NCBI GenBank assembly: GCA_018401415.1
Contig: JAGYKV010000018.1
Location: 214,039-278,038, forward strand
Direction of reading: 5' to 3'
DNA length: 64,000 nt
Source: Candidatus Nanopelagicales bacterium
GTDB taxonomy: Bacteria > Actinomycetota > Actinomycetes > S36-B12
Positions 26,320-34,999 of this stretch are shown here, one piece after another. Each line of letters opens with the position of its first letter. Positions within the stretch are counted from its first letter, which is position 1. The notes beneath the pieces are model-generated. The model did no database searches and was not told the DNA's origin. It saw only the letters and a list, made by a program, of their open reading frames with translations. The position numbers and the translations under genes are program-made.

Positions 26320-27465
26320 TTGCGCATCGAAGCCGTTGACACCCATCTCGTGGGCGACACCCTGCTCGTCAGCATTGCAACGGACAACGGTCTGGTCGGC
26401 TGGGGGCAGTCCGCCCTTTGGGGATACCCGGATGCCGTAAAGGTCGTCGTCGATGCCGTTGGTGGCAGGCTCGTTGGCATGGACGCCCTCGCTAGAGAGC
26501 GGATCTGGTACGAGGTGTTCCGGGCTCAACCATTCCGGGGGTCGTTCGTCTCCTCGGCGGCAGCGGCCCTCGACATCGCTTTATGGGACCTTGCAGGGCA
26601 GCGTTTCGACGTGCCCTGCTACGTCCTCATGGGCGGACCGGTCAGGGAACGCATTCGTCTGCACTTGGTTCTGGGGAGCGGCTGGCTGGACCAGGGTGGG
26701 GGCACTGATGCCTTGGTGGCGGAGGCGAAGCACGCCGTTGCTCTCGGCTTCACAGCTATCAAGTTCGACCCCTTTCTTGACGGCTCCGACGGCTTTCAGT
26801 CGCGGACCTGGAGCCGTCGAGTATCGGATGCCATCCAGACAGCGAAGGCTGTGCGAGTGGCGGTTGGGTGGGATGTCGACATCGCGTTTGAACTGCACCG
26901 CAAGTTCGCTGCCGCCGAAGCTTCCGTGCTCTATGCGGAACTCGGAGACCTCAGGCCTTACATGATCGAGGACGCGCTCCCGCCGGATGGAATCGCGCCG
27001 TGGGCATCGCTGCCCCGCACGACTCCAACGGGTACGGGTGAGCGCCTGGACACCATTTGGGAGTTCGCGGACCTGGTGACGGCTGGGGGCGTGGGGATTC
27101 TCCGCCCGGACGTTGGCGAGGCTGGTGGACTCAGTCACGTCTTGAAGATCGCGGCGCTCGCGGAGGCGCATGGACTGCAGATCCTGTGCCATAACTACGT
27201 CGGACCCCTGCTCACCCTTGCGACTGCACACCTCTATTCATCTGTGCAGAACGTGGCCACCATGGAATACACGCTGCTGGATGAGGCGCCGCCTCGCAAC
27301 CAGTTCCTGGGTCGGCAGGCGATACGAGAAGGGGGATACCTGCGACTTCCCGACGGGATCGGTCTTGGGTACTCGACTATTGATCCCAACACGCTGGGGG
27401 AATTCAACCGCTGGCGTCCGCAGCCGACTCCCATCAGCCCCGATGGCGGCCTCTACCTTCGATAA
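26320..27465 (+). CDS. Enolase-superfamily sugar-acid dehydratase (mandelate racemase type)
   Basis: 381 residues with the capping domain and TIM barrel of the mandelate racemase/galactonate dehydratase group. Visible are ALDIALWDLAGQRFDVPCYV, the first catalytic region LGFTAIKFDPFLDG, metal-ligand candidates in GWDVDIAF and YMIEDALPPD, and the second catalytic His in ILCHNYVGPLLTLATAHL. Members dehydrate an aldonic acid to a 2-keto-3-deoxy acid. A TTG at 26320 is the likely start; an ATG within the next 30 codons does not exist. It lies between the SDR and the lactonase-type gene. Confidence 0.9.
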   Translation: MRIEAVDTHLVGDTLLVSIATDNGLVGWGQSALWGYPDAVKVVVDAVGGRLVGMDALARERIWYEVFRAQPFRGSFVSSAAAALDIALWDLAGQRFDVPCYVLMGGPVRERIRLHLVLGSGWLDQGGGTDALVAEAKHAVALGFTAIKFDPFLDGSDGFQSRTWSRRVSDAIQTAKAVRVAVGWDVDIAFELHRKFAAAEASVLYAELGDLRPYMIEDALPPDGIAPWASLPRTTPTGTGERLDTIWEFADLVTAGGVGILRPDVGEAGGLSHVLKIAALAEAHGLQILCHNYVGPLLTLATAHLYSSVQNVATMEYTLLDEAPPRNQFLGRQAIREGGYLRLPDGIGLGYSTIDPNTLGEFNRWRPQPTPISPDGGLYLR

Positions 27466-27485
27466 CTCACACACCAGAGGATTAC

Positions 27486-28376
27486 ATGACTGACGTCGAA
27501 CCCCTAATCGATACCCATGTTCACATGTGGGACCTCAATGATCCCACGCTGCGGTACGACTTTCTCGACGCTGACTTACCGCACCCGATCCTCACCCAAG
27601 AGGAAAGAAGGACGCTCGCCGTGCCGTTGTACGGAGCTGAACAGCTTCGCGTGGACACCGAGTCGGCCGGAGTCATCGGGACCGTGCATGTCCAGGCCGC
27701 AGTGGGCATAGAAGATCCCGTGATGGAGACGGTGTGGCTCGAGGCGCAACGCGCGAGGCATGGCCTACCGACCGCAATTGTCGGGCATGTTGACCTGGCC
27801 CGCCAGGACGTTGACGATCAGCTGGATCGCCATCTCGAGGCGAGTCCGGTTTTCGTAGGTGTGCGCGACTCAGGCCACGGCACGGAGTTCCTCGATGATC
27901 CCGACTGGCGGCGCGGGGTCACGGTACTGGGCGAACGGAACCTCGTGTGCTGTCTGGACGTGACAATGGGGAGGTATGCCTTGGCGCGTCGTCTGGCAGA
28001 TGACATGCCGCACGTGACCTTCGTGCTGGACCACATGGGCCTTCCGCTGCGGCGTGACGATGACTACTTCGCGGAGTGGCAGCAGCAGGTGCAGGTTCTA
28101 GTCGACAGTGAAAACGTCTACTGCAAGATCTCCGAACAAACGCTGGTCAGTCACCGATGGGATCCACAGAACGCCCACCGGTGGATGACCAGCTGCCTGG
28201 AGACTTTCGGACCTGACCGCTGCTTCTTCGGTTCAAATTGGCCCGTTGACTCCTTGTACGTGGACTACCAAGCGTTGGTGAATGCATATCGGGCCTTGGG
28301 TGAGGACCTGTCAGTTGATGAGCGTGCAGCGATGAACATCGACACCGCCTCTAGTGTCTTTTCCATTCAGCGATGA
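27486..28376 (+). CDS. Lactonase-type amidohydrolase (L-fuconolactonase / PDC-hydrolase family)
   Basis: 296 residues, amidohydrolase-2 TIM barrel: N-terminal metal motif DTHVHMWDLND, VLDHMGLPLR in the middle and the family-specific FGSNWPVDSLY near the C-terminus. This COG3618-type family opens sugar lactones (fucono-, rhamnono-, galactaro-lactone) or 2-pyrone dicarboxylate. With the SDR and dehydratase it completes aldose to lactone to acid to keto-deoxy-acid steps. ATGA overlap with the next gene. Confidence 0.88.
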   Translation: MTDVEPLIDTHVHMWDLNDPTLRYDFLDADLPHPILTQEERRTLAVPLYGAEQLRVDTESAGVIGTVHVQAAVGIEDPVMETVWLEAQRARHGLPTAIVGHVDLARQDVDDQLDRHLEASPVFVGVRDSGHGTEFLDDPDWRRGVTVLGERNLVCCLDVTMGRYALARRLADDMPHVTFVLDHMGLPLRRDDDYFAEWQQQVQVLVDSENVYCKISEQTLVSHRWDPQNAHRWMTSCLETFGPDRCFFGSNWPVDSLYVDYQALVNAYRALGEDLSVDERAAMNIDTASSVFSIQR

Positions 28377-28870
28377 CGGGCATGCATGTCCGGCAGTTGC
28401 GTTCGCGCAGCTCGACCCTGGCCGTCCTGGGCAGCAATCTCCGGGTGCTGGAGAAGGCGAAGGGCCTGACCACCGATGCGCTCTTCATGGACATCGAGGA
28501 CGCGGTCGCCCCAGCAGCGAAGCCTGAGGCACGCAAGAACATCGTGGCGGCGCTCAACGAAGGCTGGTACGACGGCAAGACCCGGGTCGTGCGCGTGAAC
28601 GACTGGACGCCACAGTGAACCTTCGCGGATGTCATCGAGGTGGTCGAGGGCGCCGGGCCGACCCTGGACTGCATCATGCTGCCGAAGGTGCAGACCGCTG
28701 ACCAGGTCGTGGCGCTGGATTTGCTGCTCACCCAGATCGAGAAGACAAACGGGTTCGAGGTCGGTCGGATCGTGATCTAGGCGCAGATCGAGAACGTCAA
28801 GGGCCTGACCGACGTGGATGCGATCGCGCAGACGTCGCCGCGGGTGGAGACGATCACCTTCGCGCTGGGG
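28373..28870 (+). pseudogene. CitE/HpcH-type CoA-ester lyase or aldolase, two nonsense codons, truncated
   Basis: Reads as an HpcH/HpaI/citrate-lyase-beta family protein (DALFMDIEDAVAPAAKPEAR, DCIMLPKVQTADQV, the region normally IEAQIE). In-frame TGA at 28616-28618 stands where TGG (Trp) is expected, and an in-frame TAG stands where GAG (Glu) is expected in VI-stop-AQIENVKG. The frame then ends in unrelated AT-richer sequence at about 28870, losing the C-terminal half. A functional copy would cleave a malyl/citramalyl-CoA-like thioester or a keto-deoxy acid. Its loss marks the right edge of the catabolic block. Confidence 0.88.
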
Positions 28871-28976
28871 TGTGTTCCGTCTTTGCTTACCCCTGTTTCA
28901 ATGTCACTGGAATACACACTTTCGTATCGGGTTTCATATCCGCCCTTTTTTGTGTTTTAACCACTAACTTTTGACT

Positions 28977-29537
28977 ATGGCATCTGGGGGTAAATGCGGT
29001 CGCTGCAAGGGTCCTCTGCCGACTTATATTGGCAATGGGCGACCCCGAGCATGGTGTTCTCCTGATTGCCGTAAAGCCGGTTACCGAGCCAGTTTGCGCA
29101 AAAGCTCTGTAAAGAAGCCAAATGAATGGTGGATTCCGCAAGAAATTCGGGACAGGGTTCTCGCTGAGCACCCCATCGGACTTGACGCTGCAGCGTGTGA
29201 CTTTTCAAGTTTGGCTCCGAACAATTGGTTAGGTCCCAAGCATCCTGATAAGAGTCGCAGAGACGCAATCACCTTTGAAGATTGGTCTGAACTCACTCCG
29301 TCAGGAAGTGAAGTTTGGGTTAATCCGCCATCCATACCTATTCCACTACTATGTCAGTTCCTTGAACGCGCAGCTAAAACCGCATCCAAAGGGAATGCGG
29401 TAATGGTGTTGGTGCCAGCAAGTGTGGGCACGAACTGATGGCACGAACTGGTTCTGGATGCTGGGGCAGAGGTTGAGTTTCTTAAGGGCCGTCTTGCTTA
29501 CACGAGGCCTCACTCCCAAGGGGGCCCCGCGCCTTGA
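28977..29537 (+). pseudogene. Phage-type DNA N-6-adenine methyltransferase with an internal TGA
   Basis: N-terminal zinc-finger-like Cys cluster (KCGRCKG...WCSPDCRKAGYR), then the Dam-like domain: EWWIPQEIRDRV, IGLDAAACDFSS, and the catalytic motif VWVNPPSIP (usually NPPY or NPPF). An in-frame TGA at 29436-29438 follows PASVGTN; the frame continues WHELVLDAGAEVEFLKGRL to a natural end at 29537. Relatives have Trp at this place, so a TGG to TGA change is likely. The truncated product lacks the last 33 residues. AT-richer than the catabolic genes to its left, so it belongs to the element backbone. Confidence 0.8.
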
Positions 29538-29642
29538 CCCAGCGCACTGGTGAGATTTCCAAGCACCAAGAGTGACGCTTCCTCTGACGTGTTAGGCGTC
29601 GAAGTAGCCGTATAACCCTGGGTACCTATTGACTCTTCCGTC

Positions 29643-29684
29643 TCTGGGGAGCGCGGCAGCAGGCTTAGTGAGTTTGACGAGTAG
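29643..29684 (+). pseudogene. Integrase 3'-end remnant
   Basis: The last 12-14 codons of a tyrosine integrase (GERGSRLSEFDE then stop) with no upstream coding sequence, identical in protein to the end of the intact integrase at 1214-2446. It begins the right-hand copy of the 325-bp repeat. Confidence 0.85.
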
Positions 29685-29714
29685 CAGGCACTCTTTCTTA
29701 AGACTTTTGATCAC

Positions 29715-29756
29715 GACCGCAGCGGTTGCCTAACTTGCTGCGGTCTCCGATTTTTG
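29715..29756 (+). terminator. Terminator hairpin, second copy
   Basis: GACCGCAGC / GCTGCGGTC stem with TCCGATTTTTG after it; the stem is unchanged relative to 2477-2507 while the loop differs by one base. Confidence 0.7.
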
Positions 29757-29829
29757 CTCGTTCGCGTGAGTGAAAAAGTTTTATCCGCCGATACTGGCAC
29801 TTTTTGCGTGTCTCGGAACTATCCAAAAA

Positions 29830-29967
29830 ATGTCATACAGGTTAGAGATTGTAAATAAGAAAACTGGTCAGATAGAAGACCCAGTAGAGATCATTAGAGG
29901 TTTTTTCACGGGCGATCTACGCGACCCCGAGGAGTTCGATACGGGGCTTGTCCCCGAGGTTCCTTAA
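29830..29967 (+). CDS. Small protein, paralogue of 2592-2762
   Basis: 45 codons beginning MSYRLEIVNKKTGQIEDP, and ending FDTGLVPEVP. The first 28 residues are identical to the left copy. It stops earlier because the 3' part has diverged. Function unknown. Confidence 0.45.
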   Translation: MSYRLEIVNKKTGQIEDPVEIIRGFFTGDLRDPEEFDTGLVPEVP

Positions 29968-30123
29968 CACCCCACTGAGCACTCTTTCTCCTCGCGAAAT
30001 GCAGTTTGTAATACGCAGAGTTACTAAAAAATTGTGCGTTGCGAACAACTCAGAAAAATTCCGCTTCGTCAGGGATAAATAAACGGATAGAACGAAAAAA
30101 CTGTTTCATACAAATAGAAAAAA

Positions 30124-30199
30124 ATCGCTAAAAAATGTTGGTAATAAACACTTTTCTGCTCCACAAAAATACGAAAGTGAAGACTCGTATTTTAGCGAT
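30124..30199. repeat. Nested inverted repeats before the serine recombinase pair
   Basis: Outer pair ATCGCTAAAA (30124-30133) / TTTTAGCGAT (30190-30199), and inner pair AAAATACGA (30166-30174) / TCGTATTTT (30185-30193), all perfect, inside a strongly AT-rich 300-bp gene-free stretch (29968-30283). Possible recombinase binding region, attachment site or operator for the genes that start at 30284. Confidence 0.6.
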
Positions 30200-30283
30200 G
30201 CTTAGTAACTCTGTAGTCGCACAATGTCAGTAAGCCTAGTTATCATACCAATGGTTGGGTGATAAAAAATGAGAGGAAAGTTA

Positions 30284-30952
30284 ATGATTAATAATAATGT
30301 TGGAGTTGTAGCGGGTCTTGATTTCACTTCGGTCATTGGACCGGACGCACTGCGCGAAATGCTCGCCCAAGGTCGTCCGGTTCTGGTGATTGTACGAAAC
30401 GCTAACCCGAATAAGTATGGGGTAGCGGAGGCCATCCTGGAACTGAGAAGAACGGCAGAGGCACTCAGGAACAAAGTCGGGATAGACATTAGTGAGTTTC
30501 TCCCGACCGAAGGATCCATTGAGATAGCGTTTGAGAACGCTCCCACTATTCGGACTAAGGCAGAGAGAGCCGGCAAGGAACTCCTTCACAAGTTCGTGCG
30601 CTTTGAACCTACCTCGGGTCTGGTCATCCTGATGGGTGTTGGAACAGGACGCGGTCTGAGTGAAACAGGGCAGCAACCCTGGGTCCAGCGGGTTATAGAG
30701 GAAGTAAATAGGTCCAGTCCAGCTCTGCTGTATGTCCATCGCATTGACAGGCTTTCGCGCCATATTCTCTCCATCAGCGAGGTGCTCAAAGCCTGTCAGA
30801 GCCGTCAAACGATGGTCGGCGAACCGCAAAACGGCATCAGTGTGCCGAGCAACCTCAACTGGCTAATGAACTTATTTCTGTCCAGCGGTGGGGAGAACGA
30901 GACGAAACAGAGCCCAGTCGCAAACCGAGGTCGGGAAAGTTCGGGGCTATGA
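30284..30952 (+). CDS. Truncated serine-recombinase-like protein with Ser to Ala change
   Basis: About 222 residues covering only the catalytic-domain part of the full-length protein that follows, to which it is roughly three-quarters identical. It keeps LYVHRIDRLSRH (the DRLSR motif) and the surrounding helices. At the presumed nucleophile the full-length copy reads VIARNSNPN and this one VIVRNANPN, so the Ser is Ala. After the NLNWLMNLFL helix it ends in a short unrelated tail. The ATG at 30284 has GAGAGGAAAG upstream; an ATG at 30269 is also in frame. It overlaps the next gene by ATGA. Probably catalytically inactive, perhaps a dimerisation partner or regulator. Confidence 0.72.
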   Translation: MINNNVGVVAGLDFTSVIGPDALREMLAQGRPVLVIVRNANPNKYGVAEAILELRRTAEALRNKVGIDISEFLPTEGSIEIAFENAPTIRTKAERAGKELLHKFVRFEPTSGLVILMGVGTGRGLSETGQQPWVQRVIEEVNRSSPALLYVHRIDRLSRHILSISEVLKACQSRQTMVGEPQNGISVPSNLNWLMNLFLSSGGENETKQSPVANRGRESSGL

Positions 30953-33570
30953 AAGACACGGGGGTTGCGCCGGGTCTTGATTTCACTTCGGTCATTGGAC
31001 CGGACGCACTGCGCGAAATGCTCGCCCAAGGTCGTCCGGTTCTGGTGATCGCACGAAACTCTAACCCGAATAAGGATGGGGTAGCGGAGGCGATTTTGGA
31101 ACTGAGGAAAATAACAGAAGAACTCAGGAACAAAGTCGGGATAGACATTAGTGAGTTTCTCCCCTCTGACAGAATTATCACGACAGCGTTTGAGAACGAG
31201 CCAACTATTCGCACGAAGGCAGAGACAGACGGGAAAGAACTCCTTCACAAGTTCGTGAGTTTTGAACCTACCTCGGGTCTTGTCATTCTGATGGGTGTTG
31301 GAACCGGACGCGGTCTGAGCGATACAGGGCAGCAACCCTGGGTTGCGCGGGTCGCGGATCAAGTGAATAGGTCCATTCCTGCCTTGCTGTATGTCCATCG
31401 CATTGACAGGCTTTCGCGTCACGCCTTATCCACCAGTGATGTATTAAAAGCCTGTCAGTTCCGTGAAACGATGGTCGGCGATCCGGACAGAGGCATCAGT
31501 GCGCCGGACAACCTCCAATCAATAATGAACTTGTTTCTGGCCAGCAGTGGAGAGAGCGAGGCCGACAAAATACCGACCAGAACACGCAAAGGAATGAAAG
31601 CACGAACCGATAGCGAGATGATAAATGGCTTTGCCCGGTATGCCTGCACAACAGCTCCACCAGCAGGACTCATCCGTCTGCGTATGAAAAACCAGCTGGG
31701 AACGCAAGGTGATTCAGTGATCGTGTTGGACGATCCGACCTTCTACCCCGATACAAAAACCATTTTTGCTGGCATTCCCGAGACTATTGCGGAAAAGACA
31801 GTTTCCAATGTGGAACTCGTAAAATGGGCGCTCGCCAACTACGGGAAACCGGGGCATACAAAAGCAACAATGGGCAAATACTTGGCCGCGAACTATTTCA
31901 GTCATTCCAGTTATCGGCGTCATAAAGGCGTAGAGGCGACATTCCACGACTTTGACCGACCAGGACACCTAATTACGGCTCTACTAAAAAATTTGACCTT
32001 CTACGAAACAGGAGAGTTCATCTCACTCTTAGGTATTGAAGGGATGAAAGATGTAGCCATTACCGGCTGTATGCCTCCTGGCGGATGGGCTACACCCGAG
32101 GACTTTGCCCGCATTCGCAAGTTCGATGCGCAAAAACCCAAATTACACGGTGGAACACCAACAATGGCATTCACCGGGGTAGCGGTAGGAGATCGGGGTG
32201 TTCATCTACACAGGGCAGATAAAACACGCAGTTTCAACGGTCCTTCATACGCCCTCATCGCCTACAAGTCAGGCAAAACCCGAGCACAGCGCCAAAAGAT
32301 GCCCGCTATCACCCACGCCGCCCTTGCCGGATCATTGGTGGAAGCCATAGAGCATTACGCGCAACGAAGCTGGGACCCGAGCACACAGGCGGACGAGAAC
32401 ACCGGCACACTCCAAGAACTGGAAAAAGCCGAACAAGAAAGATCATATTTAGACAATGAAATAGTCAAGCGACGAGAAGAACTCACCCAGCGTGATGAGA
32501 ACGGCAACCTTCTCAGCGTGTCAGTTCTCAACATCCTTGCGGCTGAACTTGACGACTTAGTAAATCAAGCGAGACCCAGACTGAACATAAGAATTCAGGG
32601 ACTGCGCGCAAGTCTCACCGCTAAACCAAATGGTGATGATGTCAAAGGGCTACTCCGACTCGTCGCATCACTTCACAACCCATTTGATGCAACGCAAAAC
32701 AAGTTTTGGAAAGACTGCCTTCACATTGAGAAAGTCAGCAAAACCACCAGCAGCAGCAACTATTTGCTCAAAACAGTCATTGAGTGGAACGGCACTTTGA
32801 CTCTTAGCGAAGGTCAAAACGATTTCACCATCCCATTCTCTGGAAGCGTAGAAATAGGTGCGTTGCAGGCGAACCGGCAACGCGTAGATCAGGTCATAGC
32901 GAAAGTTATCAACGGCCAAGGACCGTTGATAAAAATACCAATGGCGAACCCGGGATCTATGCGAGCGCTCATCGCGGAAAGATTCGGATACAGCGCCAGA
33001 GCTGGTGGCATCTGTGGGTGCCCAGACGCTGACCTACAAGCCATACTCTTCACAATGCTCGCGCACCCCGAGTTAAGCGATGGTGAAGTCGCGCAACAGC
33101 ATTCCGCGCAACAACAACTCATTACAAACCTGCGCACCTATACAAAAACACCGCCAGTCAGGTGGCAAACGACCAGGAAAGACACCCTCACAGGGCTGAG
33201 CCAAGCGATAGCCAGTGGAAGCCCCAACGACTACTACGACCAGCAGACATACGAGCGCAAGCGAAGCATTGAGGACCTGACCGTATCGGAAGAAGCCCGT
33301 GGCACCTTGACGATCAGTGATGGCCAGCTTGTAATCAACCCGTGTGAATGTGGTTCGCTGCTGCGGCTACTCAGCAAGATAAAAGGCCCACAAGGTTTCG
33401 TGTGCTACGACTGTGGAATAGATAACGCGGGCGTGAAATGGGCCCCGAAATACCGGCAATACCTGATCGGGGCGCAACACCTTGGAATAACGGAATACTC
33501 AACCCACGGAAAAAGGAGACTGGGAACATCCAGCCGAAAGCGCCACCCGCGAAAGAAGAAAACCCCATAA
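30949..33570 (+). CDS. Large serine recombinase-like protein, divergent
   Basis: 873 residues. N-terminal 210: resolvase-like core with R-N-S in VLVIARNSNPNKDG (compare R-V-S of classical resolvases), DRLSR in YVHRIDRLSRHALS, and the linker helix IMNLFLASSGESEADKIPTR. Next comes a recombinase-type region (FARYACTTAPPAGLIRLRMK), a long middle part with a coiled-coil-like stretch (LQELEKAEQERSYLDNEIVK), and a C-terminal zinc ribbon (CECGSLLRLLSK...FVCYDCG). The tail is very basic. The middle parts do not match a standard large serine integrase closely, so the exact role (integration, excision, inversion) is uncertain. Translationally coupled to the truncated paralogue. Confidence 0.72.
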   Translation: MKDTGVAPGLDFTSVIGPDALREMLAQGRPVLVIARNSNPNKDGVAEAILELRKITEELRNKVGIDISEFLPSDRIITTAFENEPTIRTKAETDGKELLHKFVSFEPTSGLVILMGVGTGRGLSDTGQQPWVARVADQVNRSIPALLYVHRIDRLSRHALSTSDVLKACQFRETMVGDPDRGISAPDNLQSIMNLFLASSGESEADKIPTRTRKGMKARTDSEMINGFARYACTTAPPAGLIRLRMKNQLGTQGDSVIVLDDPTFYPDTKTIFAGIPETIAEKTVSNVELVKWALANYGKPGHTKATMGKYLAANYFSHSSYRRHKGVEATFHDFDRPGHLITALLKNLTFYETGEFISLLGIEGMKDVAITGCMPPGGWATPEDFARIRKFDAQKPKLHGGTPTMAFTGVAVGDRGVHLHRADKTRSFNGPSYALIAYKSGKTRAQRQKMPAITHAALAGSLVEAIEHYAQRSWDPSTQADENTGTLQELEKAEQERSYLDNEIVKRREELTQRDENGNLLSVSVLNILAAELDDLVNQARPRLNIRIQGLRASLTAKPNGDDVKGLLRLVASLHNPFDATQNKFWKDCLHIEKVSKTTSSSNYLLKTVIEWNGTLTLSEGQNDFTIPFSGSVEIGALQANRQRVDQVIAKVINGQGPLIKIPMANPGSMRALIAERFGYSARAGGICGCPDADLQAILFTMLAHPELSDGEVAQQHSAQQQLITNLRTYTKTPPVRWQTTRKDTLTGLSQAIASGSPNDYYDQQTYERKRSIEDLTVSEEARGTLTISDGQLVINPCECGSLLRLLSKIKGPQGFVCYDCGIDNAGVKWAPKYRQYLIGAQHLGITEYSTHGKRRLGTSSRKRHPRKKKTP

Positions 33571-33675
33571 AGGGCGCGCCACCAGCAACAAACCGGGGGA
33601 TGGCCGATGGCGCGTTTAGTCATAAACCTTATGCCAAAAAAATTTTGAGAACGCATTCTGCGCAAGCGAGCAGGG

Positions 33676-34867
33676 TCAAGGTAAAAAGCCCCATTTGAGC
33701 ATTCGTTTCTCCCATTCGGCTGGTGAGTCATTTACTCCCGTGTCAATGTGGTTGAGCCAATAACGGTAATTGTGTGCGCAGCGCCAGATAGCTGCCGAAG
33801 CGGGGATCGCTGACCACGCGATGACTTGCGACATTAGTTCCAAGGGTGAGCGCCAAAGGACCGTCGGCACTCCGCTGCTAACGGTCAATTTTTCAGCAGG
33901 AGGTAATTGTAATGCAGTCGCTGCCTTGCTTTCCACCTCATCAGTATTAGCGAAAGCAGCGTATCCGGCGCTTGCTTGATCTGAAAATTGTTTTACCGAG
34001 GCAAGATAACTTTCTACGTTTTCTCGGCGCACGATTTTATCTTTCACCTCAACAAAAAATGGACCGTGATGTTTCTTACCGTTCTTTTCGGTGAAAGTTT
34101 TGACGTCACCAGGGGAAGAGCGACTGGGATCATTGACACTCGCCGGAGTATGCGTCTGACCTGGCTTCGCAACATCTATACAGGCGGCTACAAAAGCTTG
34201 AGCTCGCCGCCCTCCATCAGAATTGACGAGTATGAAGTTGCGGACTTCATCGCAGAATTCTTGGAGAGTGATCGTGACTTTGCTGAGATCATCTTCATCT
34301 CCGAAAGCGAATGCTGAAACGCTAATTTGAGGTTCGGGTGCCGCAACGAGGAACGATAGGAGTGCTGTCATCGCCTGCTCAGAAGTCATCTCTGACACTT
34401 TGGTGAGCATCTCATAAGCTTCTGCTATTGGTTTGCGGCTTTTCTCCGACATGTTTGGCCACAGCAGGTCTAACTTGCGTTTCCCGTTAAAAGGGCTGTT
34501 GTTAAAAGGTATTTCTTTCAGCCTGTTGAGACTAATGATCCCGTAGCCGTGCTTATAGATGACAGAAGACCAAAGGCCGTGAGCGTTATAACCGAACTCC
34601 CCGGATCCTTCTTGTAGGTTTGTAAGGATCTACCCTCGGGTTTGACGCCCGGGCCAGCAAGCCGCAAAGCACCATCGCGAGTGGGGTCCGGGTGGCCCAC
34701 GCGTAGGCGGTGCGAGAATTATCCACCCAGTCAAGGCTTATGTTGTTTGGCAGTTCTTCTTCGGCGAGAGAAAAATTGTCCATACTAAGAATGGCACGCC
34801 GTTGATCAAGAACTTCTAAGAACACCGTTTCGGCCTTGTCAATCGGAAACATAAAATCTGTCGTCAC
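33676..34867 (-). pseudogene. Type II restriction endonuclease, apparently frameshifted
   Basis: N-terminal part from 34867 (FMFPIDKAETVFLEVLDQRR ... ARASNPRVDPYK). The frame then changes near 34615-34622 in an AAA/CC run to EGSGEFGYNAHGLWSSVIYK and continues to 33676. The C-terminal part contains a plausible nuclease site, GPFFVEVKDKIVRR (E-x-K after a hydrophobic strand). Rejoined about 396 residues. Identified mainly by its position next to a cytosine methyltransferase on the same strand; the fold may be SacI-like, which I cannot confirm. If the indel is real, the cell keeps a methyltransferase without its nuclease. Confidence 0.65.
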
Positions 34868-34999
34868 TGCTGCCCCCCGATCAATTTCCCGAACCTACTG
34901 AGAAGATTAGCGCAGCAACAACTGAGTGAGTGAATCTCTAATGGTTTCATATTAGTTACTGTTCGGTATCTACGATTTTGGCAACAAGGTTACGAATGA

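Larger units (their letters stand above)
29643..29966. repeat. 325-bp direct repeat, right copy
   Basis: Second copy of 2405-2729, same orientation, about 27.2 kb away. Homology on the left starts abruptly within the last integrase codons, and on the right fades inside the small ORF. Confidence 0.9.

Noticed and set aside
28616..29438. TGA read as Trp (recoded genetic code or selenocysteine)
   Set aside because: TGA is used as the normal stop in many intact genes of the window (for example 20218, 23180, 52045), a TAG nonsense codon also occurs, and no SECIS-like hairpin was seen.
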